A program made the position numbers and the translations under genes. The notes beneath the pieces are model-generated. The model ran no database searches. It was given only the letters and a program-made list of their open reading frames with translations, and had not been told where the DNA came from. This document shows, piece after piece, positions 21,965-29,965 of a stretch of DNA of 54,939 bases. Each line of letters opens with the position of its first letter. The stretch's first letter is position 1. This DNA comes from Prorocentrum cordatum (Eukaryota; Sar; Dinophyceae; Prorocentrales; Prorocentraceae): NCBI GenBank assembly GCA_963575745.1, contig CAUYUJ010005624.1:5001-59939 (forward strand), read 5' to 3'.

Positions 21965-22068
21965 CACGCCGGGATGGGCGAGGCCAGGGAGCCTCTTTGT
22001 CCGCGGCGCTGTCTAGGGCGACGAGCTCGCCGAAGAGCCTCTCGCCTGCCCAGGGCGACGCTTGTAAC
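21965..22068 (-). other. Segment shared with 50.69-50.76 kb
   Basis: Read on the minus strand, both segments encode a similar peptide (SPWAGERLFGELVALD here, AAGEQLFAELLAMD at 50.7 kb) followed by DKEAP. The nucleotide match is clear (GCCTCTTTGTCC, CAGCTCG/GAGCTCG, TCTCGCCTGC). It may be an exon relic on the minus strand or simply a dispersed repeat; no start, stop or splice pair settles it. Confidence 0.35.
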
Positions 22069-22293
22069 TTGGTCAGGCGTCCCCCTACTGGCGCATTGGG
22101 GAGGACAAACCATACATCAATACATATATATATGTATATGTATATATACATATAGATATGCATATATACATGTATATAGCAAAAAGCGCAACACATACTC
22201 AACTATAGCTAACCAATAATCAACATAATGTCCCCAGACTATTTTTTGACTATGTTTGAAGATTCCTCATGTAGAGGGACATGCCCGACTTCA
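22069..22293 (+). mobile_element. M1 element with TA-rich interior
   Basis: The right end is clear (CATGTAGAGGGACATGCCCG ACTTCA, ending 22293) and the interior motif GTCCCCAGACTATTTTTT is present. A diverged left end (GGTCAGGCGTCCCCCTACTG) begins at 22071, so a TA microsatellite (22120-22185) may have expanded inside the element. Confidence 0.5.
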
Positions 22294-22647
22294 GGGAAGG
22301 GGGGAGGGGCAGGCCTTTTTTGGTTTCCTTCTCGCCGACCTAAGAGAATGGTATCGGCGACGTCAGAGCTTGGTCAGAAAGATGTGCAGCCCCGACAGGA
22401 TCGACCAAATCTGTAAGCAGGCAGACGGAGCCTGGAGCGGGCAACCAAAGCTGGGCCCCGGGGCGCCAGCGCCTTGCGCGGGGGCATCATGCGCACCCAC
22501 CGCGCCTGCCGCCGCTCGGGTAGCCTCGCCGAGGCTGGGCATACCAGCACTCAGCAGCTGCAGTCACGAAGACGCTCCACGACCTGCCCGCGCAGCCTCC
22601 TTCCGCTCCTCCCCCCCTCCCCCTCCCACCTGCCCCTCCTTTGAGCA
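22294..22647. other. Spacer without recognised gene
   Basis: Begins with GGGAGGGGCAGGCCTTTTTT, similar to 26783-26800 beside the relict spliced leader. The rest is GC-rich with no supported frame. Confidence 0.4.
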
Positions 22648-22861
22648 GGGACCGACCGTCCCGGCATTCCAATAGTCAAACAACGAAATGTTCTTAGAAC
22701 CCCAACATATTGTTAGAACAAAAGCACTGTCCTTAGAGCATCAACCCGATGTGTGAAAACAAACCAGTCCCAGCCAGAAATGTTCTGAGAACATTTCGTG
22801 GGAACCACGAAGGGTTCTTAGAACAGTGTTTGGTGGGGCTATAGGCGAGCCGGGACGCTTC
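22648..22861 (+). mobile_element. M7 element, copy 2
   Basis: A 214-bp partner of 12049-12263. The outer ends GGGACCGACCGTCCCGGC and GCCGGGACGCTTC pair imperfectly; the inner GTTCTGAGAACATTTCGTGG and CGAAATGTTCTTAGAAC pair well. Confidence 0.8.
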
Positions 22862-22878
22862 CCCTCCCGCCTCCCCCT

Positions 22879-23049
22879 AAAACAGGGCTAGGATCGGGAT
22901 ACATCGCTCCAGAGCGTTCCGGAGCGCTCTCAGAGAGTTCCGGAACGCTCTGGAGCGGCCGCGGCGCCCAATACATCCTCCAAACCCGCCGATTCTCAGA
23001 GATTTCGAGTTATCCCGATCCGATTTTGTCCCGATCTTCGCGTCGTTTT
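22879..23049 (+). mobile_element. M6 element, copy 1
   Basis: 171 bp. The outer AAAACAGGGCTAGGATCGGG pairs loosely with the right end CCCGATCTTCGCGTCGTTTT; TAGGATCGGGATA also pairs with TTATCCCGATCC. Inside, GCTCCAGAGCGTTCCGGA has a perfect inverted partner (TCCGGAACGCTCTGGAGC). The copy at 47025-47194 is about 95% identical, so the family moved recently. Confidence 0.8.
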
Positions 23050-23793
23050 ATCTCCCTACGTGCCCCGCCCGGCCCTCGCCGCCTGCGGCCCGCCGCGCGG
23101 CGGCCGTGCGGGCCGTGCCTCCCCTGCCCGTGGAGCGGGGCCGCAGGTCGGCGGAGGGGCAGAGGCTGCCGCGCCGGCATCATCGCGCCCAGCAGGAGGA
23201 GGAGGAGGCGGAGGAGGAGGAGGAGGCGGAGGAGGAGGAGGAGGAGGAGGAGGCGGAGGGAGGAGGAGGGGGAGGGGGAGGAGGAGGAGGAGGAGGAGGA
23301 GGAGGAGGAGGAGGAGGAGGAGGAGGAGGAGGAGGAGGAGGAGGCGAAGGAGGAGGAAGACGGGCAGAGGCTGCCGCGCGCCGGCAACCTCGCGCCCCCG
23401 GGGCCTCTGCGCGCGGCGCCGCACCCGTGCCGGCGCCGCGGCCAGGCACATGCGGCGCGGGCGCCGCGGAGGGCAGCAGCAAAAACTCCTCCTCCTCCTC
23501 CTCCTCCTCCTCCTGCTCCTTCTCCTCCTCCTGCTCCCTCCTCCTCCTCCTCCTCCTCCTCCTCCTCCTCCTGCTCCCCCTCCTCCTCCCCTGGGGCCTC
23601 TGCGCGCGGCGCCGCACCTGGGCCGCCTCCTCGGCCATGCACATGCGGCGCGGGCGCCGCGGAGGGCAGCAGCAAACACTGCGAGGGGGCGCGTCGGCGC
23701 AGGGAGCTTCGCCGCCGCGCCCTCGCGGTGGCTCGGCCTGCCCCGGGGGACGAGCTCAGGCTGCTCCCCCGGGGCGTGTCCAGATCGCAGAGG
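23050..23793. repeat. GC-rich duplicated block with GAG/CTC tracts
   Basis: GAG tract at 23195-23350, CTC tract at 23488-23590. A roughly 100-bp GC-rich segment (GCCTCTGCGCGCGGCGCCGC, then CACATGCGGCGCGGGCGCCG and CGGAGGGCAGCAGCAAA) lies both at 23400-23482 and 23588-23680, so the CTC tract sits between two direct copies. No believable gene. Confidence 0.7.
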
Positions 23794-23993
23794 TCGGGAG
23801 CGGCCAAGAAAGGGGGGAATGTCCAAGAGGGGGGGGGGTGCAGATCATGACCGGCGGCACGTGCGCGGCCCAGCGGGGGGGCCAGGGACGTAATGAAATT
23901 AAGGAGAGGCGCCATAAAATCAGGGGAGATATCATGGCCCCCGCCATGATATCCACCCTCCCTAGTCATCACCCCCCTCTTTTCCACCCCCGA
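23794..23993 (+). mobile_element. M3 element, copy 1
   Basis: 200 bp. TCGGGAGCGGCCAAGA on the left pairs with the right end TCTTTTCCACCCCCGA. Near the right is the palindrome ATATCATGGC / GCCATGATAT. See 44939-45123 for the family. Confidence 0.85.
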
Positions 23994-24001
23994 AGAGAGC
24001 A

Positions 24002-24136
24002 ATGTGTAAGAAATGTGATGGAAATCATCATGTCTCCAAAGCGCACAGCCGCTCCCGAGACGCCAAGCCTTCCCGATGGAGCCCAGCCGCTGCTGCGTCA
24101 TTCCTGTACAAGCACTCAGGCATCGAAAAGCCCTGA
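24002..24136 (+). CDS. Short frame with zinc-knuckle spacing
   Basis: A 44-codon plus-strand frame starting at ATG 24002 reads MCKKCDGNHHVSKAHSRSRD and ends at 24136. CKKCDGNHHVSKAH has the spacing C-X2-C-X4-H-X4-H, that of a CCHC zinc knuckle with His in the last position. It begins 8 bp right of an M3 element. The real exon may be longer and in another context; function unknown. Confidence 0.3.
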   Translation: MCKKCDGNHHVSKAHSRSRDAKPSRWSPAAAASFLYKHSGIEKP

Positions 24137-24588
24137 GACTGGTATCGCCCCGGGCAAGGCCAAGTGCCCGAGCCGTTGGACGACAAGAGGTCCGCGCAGA
24201 GTGGAAGCAGGCTTCTGCTCTCACGCGATCAGGTGAAGGCGGGGAAGCCACAGCCGGAGGAGCCGTGCTCCTTGCATAAGTACAGCCGGGCCCTTCTTGG
24301 CCCTGTAAGCGCCTCCGTGCTCCAGGAGGGCAAGAGAAACAGCACTGGAGGAACCCCAGGAACATCGAGCCCCTTCCGAACCCAAACTGTTCCTTATTTA
24401 AATTTAAACGTCTTGACTGTAGGCTTCTACTCTCATGCGGTCAGGAGGAAAAAGAGGCCGTGCCTCGGCGATGTGACTGGTCAGGAGGCTTGCCGGCAGC
24501 TGGGGCTCGGGAGCCTCCACGCGGCGGTCAAGAGGCTGCGCGATGCGGTGCCTCATTTCGCCCTCTCCTCAAGGATCGGAGTTCGAGG
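24137..24588 (+). other. Open but unrecognised region
   Basis: A plus-strand frame from 24164 stays open for 146 codons and ends inside the M2 element at 24604. It includes TGQEACRQLGLGSLHAAVKR. A short repeat (AGGCTTCTGCTCTCACGCGA at 24209, AGGCTTCTACTCTCATGCGG at 24421) lies in it. No homology recognised, so it is left as a possible fragment. Confidence 0.25.
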
Positions 24589-24736
24589 GCAGGGCTGGAC
24601 CTAAACGGTGTTTTTCGCTTTCGTTTTGCTTTCGTTGTCCCTCGCTTTTGTCTTCCATCCGCCTTTGCTGCAAAACGAGGTCGAAACGAACACGGCCCAC
24701 GAAATCACCAAACACACCGTTTCGGTCTGGCCCTGC
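24589..24736 (-). mobile_element. M2 element with 6-bp target duplication
   Basis: 148 bp. GCAGGGCTGGACCTAAACGG on the left pairs with the right end ACCGTTTCGGTCTGGCCCTG C. TCGAGG flanks it at 24583-24588 and 24737-24742. The interior runs opposite to the 18.2-kb and 32.0-kb copies. Confidence 0.85.
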
Positions 24737-24742
24737 TCGAGG

Positions 24743-25548
24743 GTATGTACCCTCCCTTGTGCAGGAGCCCTCCTCCCTCATCATCCCTCCCTTTCTGCCT
24801 GGCCCTCCCCGGGAACCGCCAAGGAGCACCAACTGCGGGCGGGAGCCGACGGCGAGGGGCTCGCAGCAGCGCTGACTGACGGCTCCAACGCTGCCCCGTC
24901 CCGGCTCCCAGGCCCGCTGACCGTCCGAGGGCACGCGGCCCTTCGGCGACTGGCTGCTGGCTGTGCTGCACTTGATCGGGTGAAACGGAAGGCCGGGGAT
25001 GAGCCGCCCCTGCCTGGGTCGTGCAGACTGAAGGCGTCCTCAGAGCAGCGCCACTCATCTAGCTATGCAAGTTGCCGGCTGGCTAAACGTCCAAGCCCTG
25101 GCGCGGTAGAAACGGTGGGGAGCTGAAGAAAAAGAGTGCGAGTGCAGTGAGTGCGGCAACGGCGCTGTTCTGATCGCTGAGCCCGTGCACACGCAGACGA
25201 GGTGGCCTAGTAGAGGGCCGACCCGCAGAAAGACGCAGATGACAAGCAGCCATTCGCGCCTGCATTCACTTGGGCCGCTGAGGTACGCGATTATGGAACA
25301 TCTCGCGGAGAAGCAGATCGGCGACACACCACCGACACCAGCACAAATCTCTGCTTGGAGGCAGAGCGTAAATTCACCCAACGGTGATCTGCCTCCCCAG
25401 GCCCGTCCTCCTCATATCCCCCTCATCATCGCCCTCCTCCTCATTGAGAGATCGGTGTGCGAGCATGCAAGACGAGCTTCTGCAAGCAGGAAAATGTGGC
25501 AGCGGTGCCAACATCTGCCCGCCATATAGGGGCAGCCGCCCCGGCGCG
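24743..25548. other. Downstream flank of the zinc-finger gene
   Basis: No convincing gene. The 3' flank of the CCCH gene (minus strand, below 25549) has no AATAAA, which dinoflagellates generally lack. Open frames on both strands are short and Ala/Pro/Arg rich. Confidence 0.4.
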
Positions 25549-26703
25549 TCACTTCCCGGGAGGCGCGGACGAGGAGCGCCGGAGCTCCTTCGGAGTGCTG
25601 CTCACCACGAGCGTGACAAACGTGTTCTGCACGACCAGCTGGCACTCCACCCCCTCCTGCTCGGCCTCGAGCTCGGCCACGCACGGCACCCACGCGTCGC
25701 CCTCGGAGGGCCGCTGCTGCCCCGGGCTGCCCGGCTCGCGCTCCGACGAGGCGCCCTCGGAGGTGCTGCCGGTGGGCGCCGGCGGCCAGCACTGCGGCGG
25801 CGCGGCCGCCTCCGCACTGCAGGCGCGCGAGCTCGCCTTGCTGCCGGCGCGCGAGTGCTCCTCGCTCCTGGCGGGGGTGTTCAGCTCGTGGTGGCCGTGG
25901 GCGAAGGTGCAGTCGTCCTTCCGGCAGGTCCCCAGCAGGTAGAAAGAGCACATGCGCGTCTTTCGGGGATGGACAAACCTCCCTTTAGTAAAACGTGGTT
26001 CAGTGAAAACGACTTCGGGCCCAAACCAGGCGGGCGCAAGCCTGAAAACTAACGGCCACGGCGCCCTCTCGAAAACCGAAAACGGACAATTCACTAATCG
26101 ACGTGTCACTGTTGGGGGTTCTGTCCACCCCCGAGCCTTGTACTTCTTGTGGCACATGAGCTGCTCGGGGCGCCGCTCGCCCCCGGGGCACACGGGCAGC
26201 TGGCGGTCGAGGCCGCCGTCGGAGATCCGGCCAGCGTTTGCTCTGATACCGTGGAGGCTCAGCTTGAGGCTGCCCTTGCCTGCGCCGAGGTCACTGTGGA
26301 GGCCGACCGTGCAGTCGCTGCTCGCGTCGGAGGTTGCCTGCCCGCCGCTGGGCGGGGCGGCCGCGCCGCAGCTGCTGCGGCAGTGCCCCGCCCGGAAGGC
26401 TCGGTCTGACCTCTTCTTCGTCTTCGCGGCGACGTCTCGATCCACAACGGGCAGGTACGGTTTGAACTTGCGGACCTCGCCGGCGTAGTGGGCAAAGGGG
26501 CAGCTCGGGTCCTCGCAGCGCAGGCCCTCCGCCACCGTGGGGCACGGCTTCGTGCGTTGGAGGTCCGGCTTCTCCCGCACGTCGTGCTCCTCGTGGGCGA
26601 AGTCGCACGCCGATCCGCGCTTGCACGCGCCCTTCTGGAAGAAGCTGCAGAGCTCCGTCTTGCGGCACATCAGCCTCAGACGTCCGCTCTTCACCAGCGT
26701 CAT
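25549..26703 (-). CDS. CCCH zinc-finger protein, retrogene
   Basis: Spliced product of 325 residues: exon 1 runs 26703-26137, exon 2 runs 25959-25549, joined across a 177-bp GC-AG intron. Three CCCH fingers are seen: C19-X7-C27-X5-C33-X3-H37 (CSFFQKGACKRGSACDFAH), C54-X8-C63-X4-C68-X3-H72, and C193-X7-C201-X4-C206-X3-H210 (CSFYLLGTCRKDDCTFAH). Each first Cys follows a KT- or TR-type lead, as in RNA-binding CCCH proteins; a role in mRNA binding is inferred from the family, with no target visible. The C-terminal 110 residues are Ser/Ala/Glu rich and low complexity. The start is M (26703) because it follows a 56-nt leader that joins directly to a relict spliced leader (26781-26760); a longer in-frame start at 26865 lies upstream of that leader and is rejected. 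The gene therefore derives from a reinserted trans-spliced mRNA. Whether it is still expressed is unknown; the frame is intact. Confidence 0.88.
   Translation of the reverse strand: MTLVKSGRLRLMCRKTELCSFFQKGACKRGSACDFAHEEHDVREKPDLQRTKPCPTVAEGLRCEDPSCPFAHYAGEVRKFKPYLPVVDRDVAAKTKKRSDRAFRAGHCRSSCGAAAPPSGGQATSDASSDCTVGLHSDLGAGKGSLKLSLHGIRANAGRISDGGLDRQLPVCPGGERRPEQLMCHKKYKARGWTEPPTVTRRLVNCPFSVFERAPWPLVFRLAPAWFGPEVVFTEPRFTKGRFVHPRKTRMCSFYLLGTCRKDDCTFAHGHHELNTPARSEEHSRAGSKASSRACSAEAAAPPQCWPPAPTGSTSEGASSEREPGSPGQQRPSEGDAWVPCVAELEAEQEGVECQLVVQNTFVTLVVSSTPKELRRSSSAPPGK
25960..26136 (-). mobile_element. M4 introner: intron of the CCCH gene
   Basis: 177 bp. The donor reads TACAAG then GCTCGGGG, the acceptor CCCCGAAAG then ACGCGC. 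Splicing joins TAC AAG to ACG CGC ATG TGC (Y K T R M C), restoring the KTRMC lead of the third finger. The same sequence recurs outside this gene at 29805, 33244 and 45339, so the intron is a dispersed element. Its ends CGGGGATGGACA and TGTCCACCCCCG pair. AAGGC and AAGAC beside the ends could be remains of a target duplication supplying both splice sites. Length is a multiple of 3 with no stop, so unspliced message would also read through. Confidence 0.85.
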
Positions 26704-26759
26704 CTTGGGGGTAACCTGATGCCTTCGCGGTGACGGCGACGAAAATGGGGAGCCCCAAC

Positions 26760-26781
26760 CTTGAGCCCAAATGGCTACGGA
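26760..26781 (-). other. Relict dinoflagellate spliced leader
   Basis: On the minus strand this 22-mer contains CCGTAGCCATTTGGGCTCA followed by AG, against the known leader CCGTAGCCATTTTGGCTCA with AG: one substitution. It is followed at once by the 56-nt leader of the CCCH gene. Genomic leader sequence fused to a 5' UTR is the known mark of mRNA recycling in dinoflagellates. Confidence 0.92.
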
Positions 26782-26841
26782 AAGAGGGGCAGGCCTTTTG
26801 GTGTCTGCTCTTTGGGAGCTTACGAGGCCCCCAGCGCTGTC

Positions 26842-26873
26842 CGATGTAGGCCTGAGTGTTGACAAGGCTTGGA
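26842..26873 (+). repeat. 32-bp direct repeat, left copy
   Basis: CGATGTAGGCCTGAGTGTTG and the following 12 bases lie just outside the left end of a large M1 derivative. The right copy is 29107-29137 (one indel, one substitution). Confidence 0.85.
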
Positions 26874-27063
26874 TTCAATCGGGCCTGTCTCAATACAGGG
26901 GGATTTTTCGACGAATAAAAATGATCCCCGCAAAGCAACATAACAGCGATGTGTATAAGCATATCTGGAAGCATTCCCCTTCAGGTGAGAATCCAGTTGT
27001 AGAATTCTGCTGTTCTCGCAGTCGCAGTCGCATTCGCATTCGCAATGACAGTCGCAGTGGCAA

Positions 27064-27214
27064 CGGCCTTGGGATCCAATGGAATCCTAAGGATTCCTAG
27101 GGACTCCTAAGGCATCCTTAGGAATCCATAGGAATCCTTAGGAATCCTGATTCCTAGGGATTCCTATGGATTCCTTAGGAGTCCTAGGGAATCCTGAGGA
27201 TTCCGAAGGATTCG
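27064..27214 (+). repeat. GGATTCCTAAGG repeats
   Basis: Degenerate units of GGATTCCTA and TAGGAATCC in both orientations, giving many small palindromes. A short block of the same type (28801-28853) closes the other side of the array. Confidence 0.8.
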
Positions 27215-28378
27215 CCTGCCTCGGCCTCAGCGTCAGCCTGCCTCAGCATCAGCCTCAGCCTCAGCCTCAGCCTCAGCCTGTCTCAGCCTCAGCCTGCCTC
27301 AGCGTCAGCCTCAGCCTCAGCCGCAGCCTGCCTCGGCTTGTCTAGGCCTCAGCCTCAGCCTGCCTCGGCCTCAGCCTCAGCCTGCCTCAGCCTCAGCCTC
27401 AGCCTCAGCCTGCCTCAGCCTCAGCCTGCATCAGCCTCAGCCTCAGCCTGTCTCAGCCGCAGCCTGCCTCAGCCTCAGCCTCAGCCTCAGCCTCAGCCTC
27501 AACCTGCTTCAGCTTCAGCCTCAGCCTGCCTCGGCCTCAGCCTCAGCCTCAGCCTGCATCTGCCTCAGCGACAGCCTCTCAGCCTCAGCCTGCATCAGCC
27601 TCAGCCTCAGCCTCAGCCTGCCTCAGCCGCAGCTTGCCTCAGCCTCAGCCACTGCCTCAGCCTCAGCCTCAGCCTGCCTCAGCTTCAGCCTCAGCCTCAG
27701 CCTGCCTCGGCTTGCCTCAGCCTCAGCCTCAGCCTGCCTCGGCCTGCCTCAGCCTCAGCCTCAGCCTGCCTCGGCCTCAGCCTGCGTCAGCCTCAGCCTC
27801 AGCCTGCCTCAGCCTCAGCCTGCCTCGGCTTGCCTCGGCCTCAGCCTCAGCCTGCCTCGACCTCAGCCTCGGCCTCAGCCTGCCTCAGCCTCAGCCTCAG
27901 CCTGCCTCAGCCTCAGCCTGAGCCTGCCTCAGCCGCAGCTTGCCTCAGCCTCAGCCACAGCCTTAGCCTCAGCCTCAGCCTGCCTTAGCTTTTGCCGCAG
28001 CCTCAGCCTGCCTCGGCTTGCCTCAGCCTCAGCCTCAGCCTGCCTCGGCCTCAGCCTCAGCCTCAGCCTCAGCCTCAGCCTCAGCCTGCCTCGGCCTCAG
28101 CCTGCATCAGCATCAGCCTCAGCCTCAGCCTGCCTCAGCCTCAGTCTCAGCCTGCGTCAGCCTCAGCCTGCCTCAGCCTCAACTTCAGCCTGCCTCGGCC
28201 TCAGCCTGCGTCAGCCTCAGCCTGCCTCAGCCTCAACTTCAGCCTGCCTCGGCCTCAGCCTGCGTCAGCCTCAGCCTCAGCCTGCCTCAGCCTCAGCCTG
28301 CCTCAGCCTCAGCCTCAGCCTGCCTCGGCGTGCGTCAGCCTCAGCCTCAGCCTGCCTCGGCCTCAGCCTGCCTCGGCT
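27215..28378 (+). repeat. CAGCCT hexanucleotide minisatellite
   Basis: About 1.16 kb of CAGCCT units with TGCCTC variants, forming higher-order groups. Frames read Gln-Pro-Ala-Ser or Leu-Ser repeats; none is believed to be a gene. Confidence 0.95.
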
Positions 28379-28380
28379 CG

Positions 28381-28800
28381 GGCATTCAAAATATGGCACA
28401 GGACTGGTGTTCTGGGATGCACGAAGATCACGAAGTGGCCCGCAATGTTGGTGCCGGGCAATCAAAATATGGTACAAGAATTGTGTTCCGGGAGCACGAA
28501 GAACACGAAATTGCATACAGCTGGCTCGGGGCATTCAAAATGTGGCCTGGGAATGGTGTTCTGGGAGCACGAAGAAAAAGAGGTGGCTTACAGTTGGCAC
28601 AGGGCATTCAAAATGTGGCCTGGGTATGGTGTTCTGGGAACACGAAGAACACGAAGTGGCCCACAGTCGGCACCGGGCATTCAAAACGTGGCCTGGGAAT
28701 GGTGTTCTGGGAACACGTAGAACACGAAGTGGCCTACAGTTGGCATCGGGCATTCAAACGAAATGGCCTACAGTTGGCTCCGGGTATTCAAATTCTGGGA
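28381..28800 (+). repeat. 73-bp tandem repeat, about 5.5 copies
   Basis: Units of 72-76 bp beginning GGGCATTCAAAATGTGGCCT and containing GTTCTGGGAACACGAAGAAC. Fragments of this unit lie at 1413-1600. Confidence 0.88.
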
Positions 28801-29106
28801 ATGGATTCCAAGGGATTCCTAAAAATGTGTAAGGATTCCTAAGGATTCCTGGGGCTGCACTTTTGTCCGGTTCCTTGTCCGGATCCCGCCCAGACCCCCC
28901 TGGGGCGTCAAGATGCTCTCTTTTGATCCCACTAGAAACCTATCAGCAAAAGCTGTTAAGTAAAACATGCCCGAAACATACTCAAAAAGTAACCCAAAAA
29001 TAATCTGGGGACTATTTTTTGAGTATTGTTTCACCTTCTTGGGGCATTTTTTGTGTATCTTTATTTTTCGTCGAAAAATGTCTCTGTAGGGGGACAGCCC
29101 CGACTT

Positions 29107-29137
29107 CGATGTAGGCTGAGTGTTGACCAGGCTTGGA
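29107..29137 (+). repeat. 32-bp direct repeat, right copy
   Basis: Partner of 26842-26873, directly outside the right end of the giant M1 derivative. Confidence 0.85.
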
Positions 29138-29159
29138 ACACACGCGGGACCAGATTTTG

Positions 29160-29285
29160 TCGGGAGCACGAGAGGGAGGCGGAGCACGAGGAGGAGCACG
29201 AGGAGGGAGGAGCACGAGAGGGAGGAGGAACACGAGAGGCAGGAGGAGCTGGAGGGGCGAGGAGGAGCACGAGGAGCGGCCAAAT
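29160..29285 (+). repeat. GAGCAC/GAGGAG minisatellite
   Basis: Irregular purine-rich units of AGGAGCACGAGG. Frames are artefacts. Confidence 0.85.
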
Positions 29286-29333
29286 ACGGCCCACATGCAG
29301 AAACAGGCGGCTTCAATGTAGCCTCAGGTCGGG

Positions 29334-29476
29334 CCTGTCCCCCTGCAGGCCGATTTCCGAGGACAATTTTTTAAAAGTTTAAAACATCTGTCACAACAAG
29401 TACTCAACAACGAGTTCCATGCAATTTCTTGGCCACTCTTGAATATTCCCCCTGCAGGGGAACGGGCGCGACGTAA
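29334..29476 (+). mobile_element. M1 element inside a duplicated segment
   Basis: 143 bp. Left TCAGGTCGGGCCTGTCCCCC, right GGGGAACGGGCGCGACGTAA. ATGTAG occurs directly on both sides (29326-29331 and 29477-29482). A second copy of the target, CTTCAGTGTAGCCGCCCAAG at 29974-29993, has no element. Confidence 0.82.
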
Positions 29477-29606
29477 ATGTAGTAGCCGCCCAAGGCTCCC
29501 ACGCGAACCTGTTCTTGACTCCGGCCGCGAAGGATCGGCGAGCAGCGGTCGGGCAGCGGCGGGACGCGCCGGGGCAGAGTGCGGCACGAGAAGGGCTCCC
29601 ACTTGG

Positions 29607-29798
29607 CGGGAGCGGCCAAGAGGGGGGTGTCCAAGAGGGGGAGGTGCAAATCATGACCGGCGGCGTGTGCGCGGCCCAGCGGGGGGGCCAGGGACGTAAT
29701 GGAATGAGAAGAGGCGCCATGAGATCTGGGGAAATATTTTGGCCCGCGCCATGAAATCCCCCCCCCCTAGCCATCACCCCCCTCTTTTCCGCTCCCGA
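29607..29798 (+). mobile_element. M3 element, copy 2
   Basis: 192 bp, ends CGGGAGCGGCCAAGAGGGGG and TCTTTTCCGCTCCCGA. ACTTGG on the left and AATTGG on the right suggest a 6-bp duplication with one change. Confidence 0.85.
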
Positions 29799-29804
29799 AT
29801 TGGC

Positions 29805-29965
29805 GGTGGACAAGTCTCCCTTTTGTAAACCATCCTTTGGTGAAAACGGCCTAAGGCCGAAACCGACGGACCTGGACCCGCAAAAAGGACGGCCGCGACG
29901 CCCTCACGCGAACCGAAGACGGCCAATTCGCTAATCGACGTGTCAGGGTGGGAGGTCGATCGACC
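29805..29965 (-). mobile_element. M4 introner-like element, copy 2
   Basis: A diverged relative of the CCCH intron: shared GAAAACGGCCT, CTAATCGACGTGTCA and GCGAACCGAA blocks. Ends GGTGGACAAGTCTCCC and GGGAGGTCGATCGACC pair. It lies 6 bp from the M3 copy. Confidence 0.7.

Larger units (their letters stand above)
26874..29106 (+). mobile_element. Giant M1 derivative with satellite interior
   Basis: The left end TTCAATCGGGCCTGTCTCAA leads into CAGGGGGATTTTTCGACGAA. The right end carries the matching TTTTTCGTCGAAAAA, then GTAGGGGGACAGCCCCGACT, ending at 29106. The two ends belong to one element because both have the TTCGACGAA block and both are flanked by the same 31-32-bp direct repeat. Between them lie GGATTCC repeats, a 1.16-kb CAGCCT block and a 73-bp tandem repeat, so 2.2 kb replaces the usual 150 bp. 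Confidence 0.65.

Noticed and set aside
26704-26865. Upstream in-frame ATG for the CCCH gene
   Set aside because: It lies upstream of the relict spliced leader, in DNA outside the original mRNA.
27338-28842. Frames in the CAGCCT block
   Set aside because: Simple translation of a hexanucleotide (Gln-Pro-Ala-Ser or Leu-Ser).
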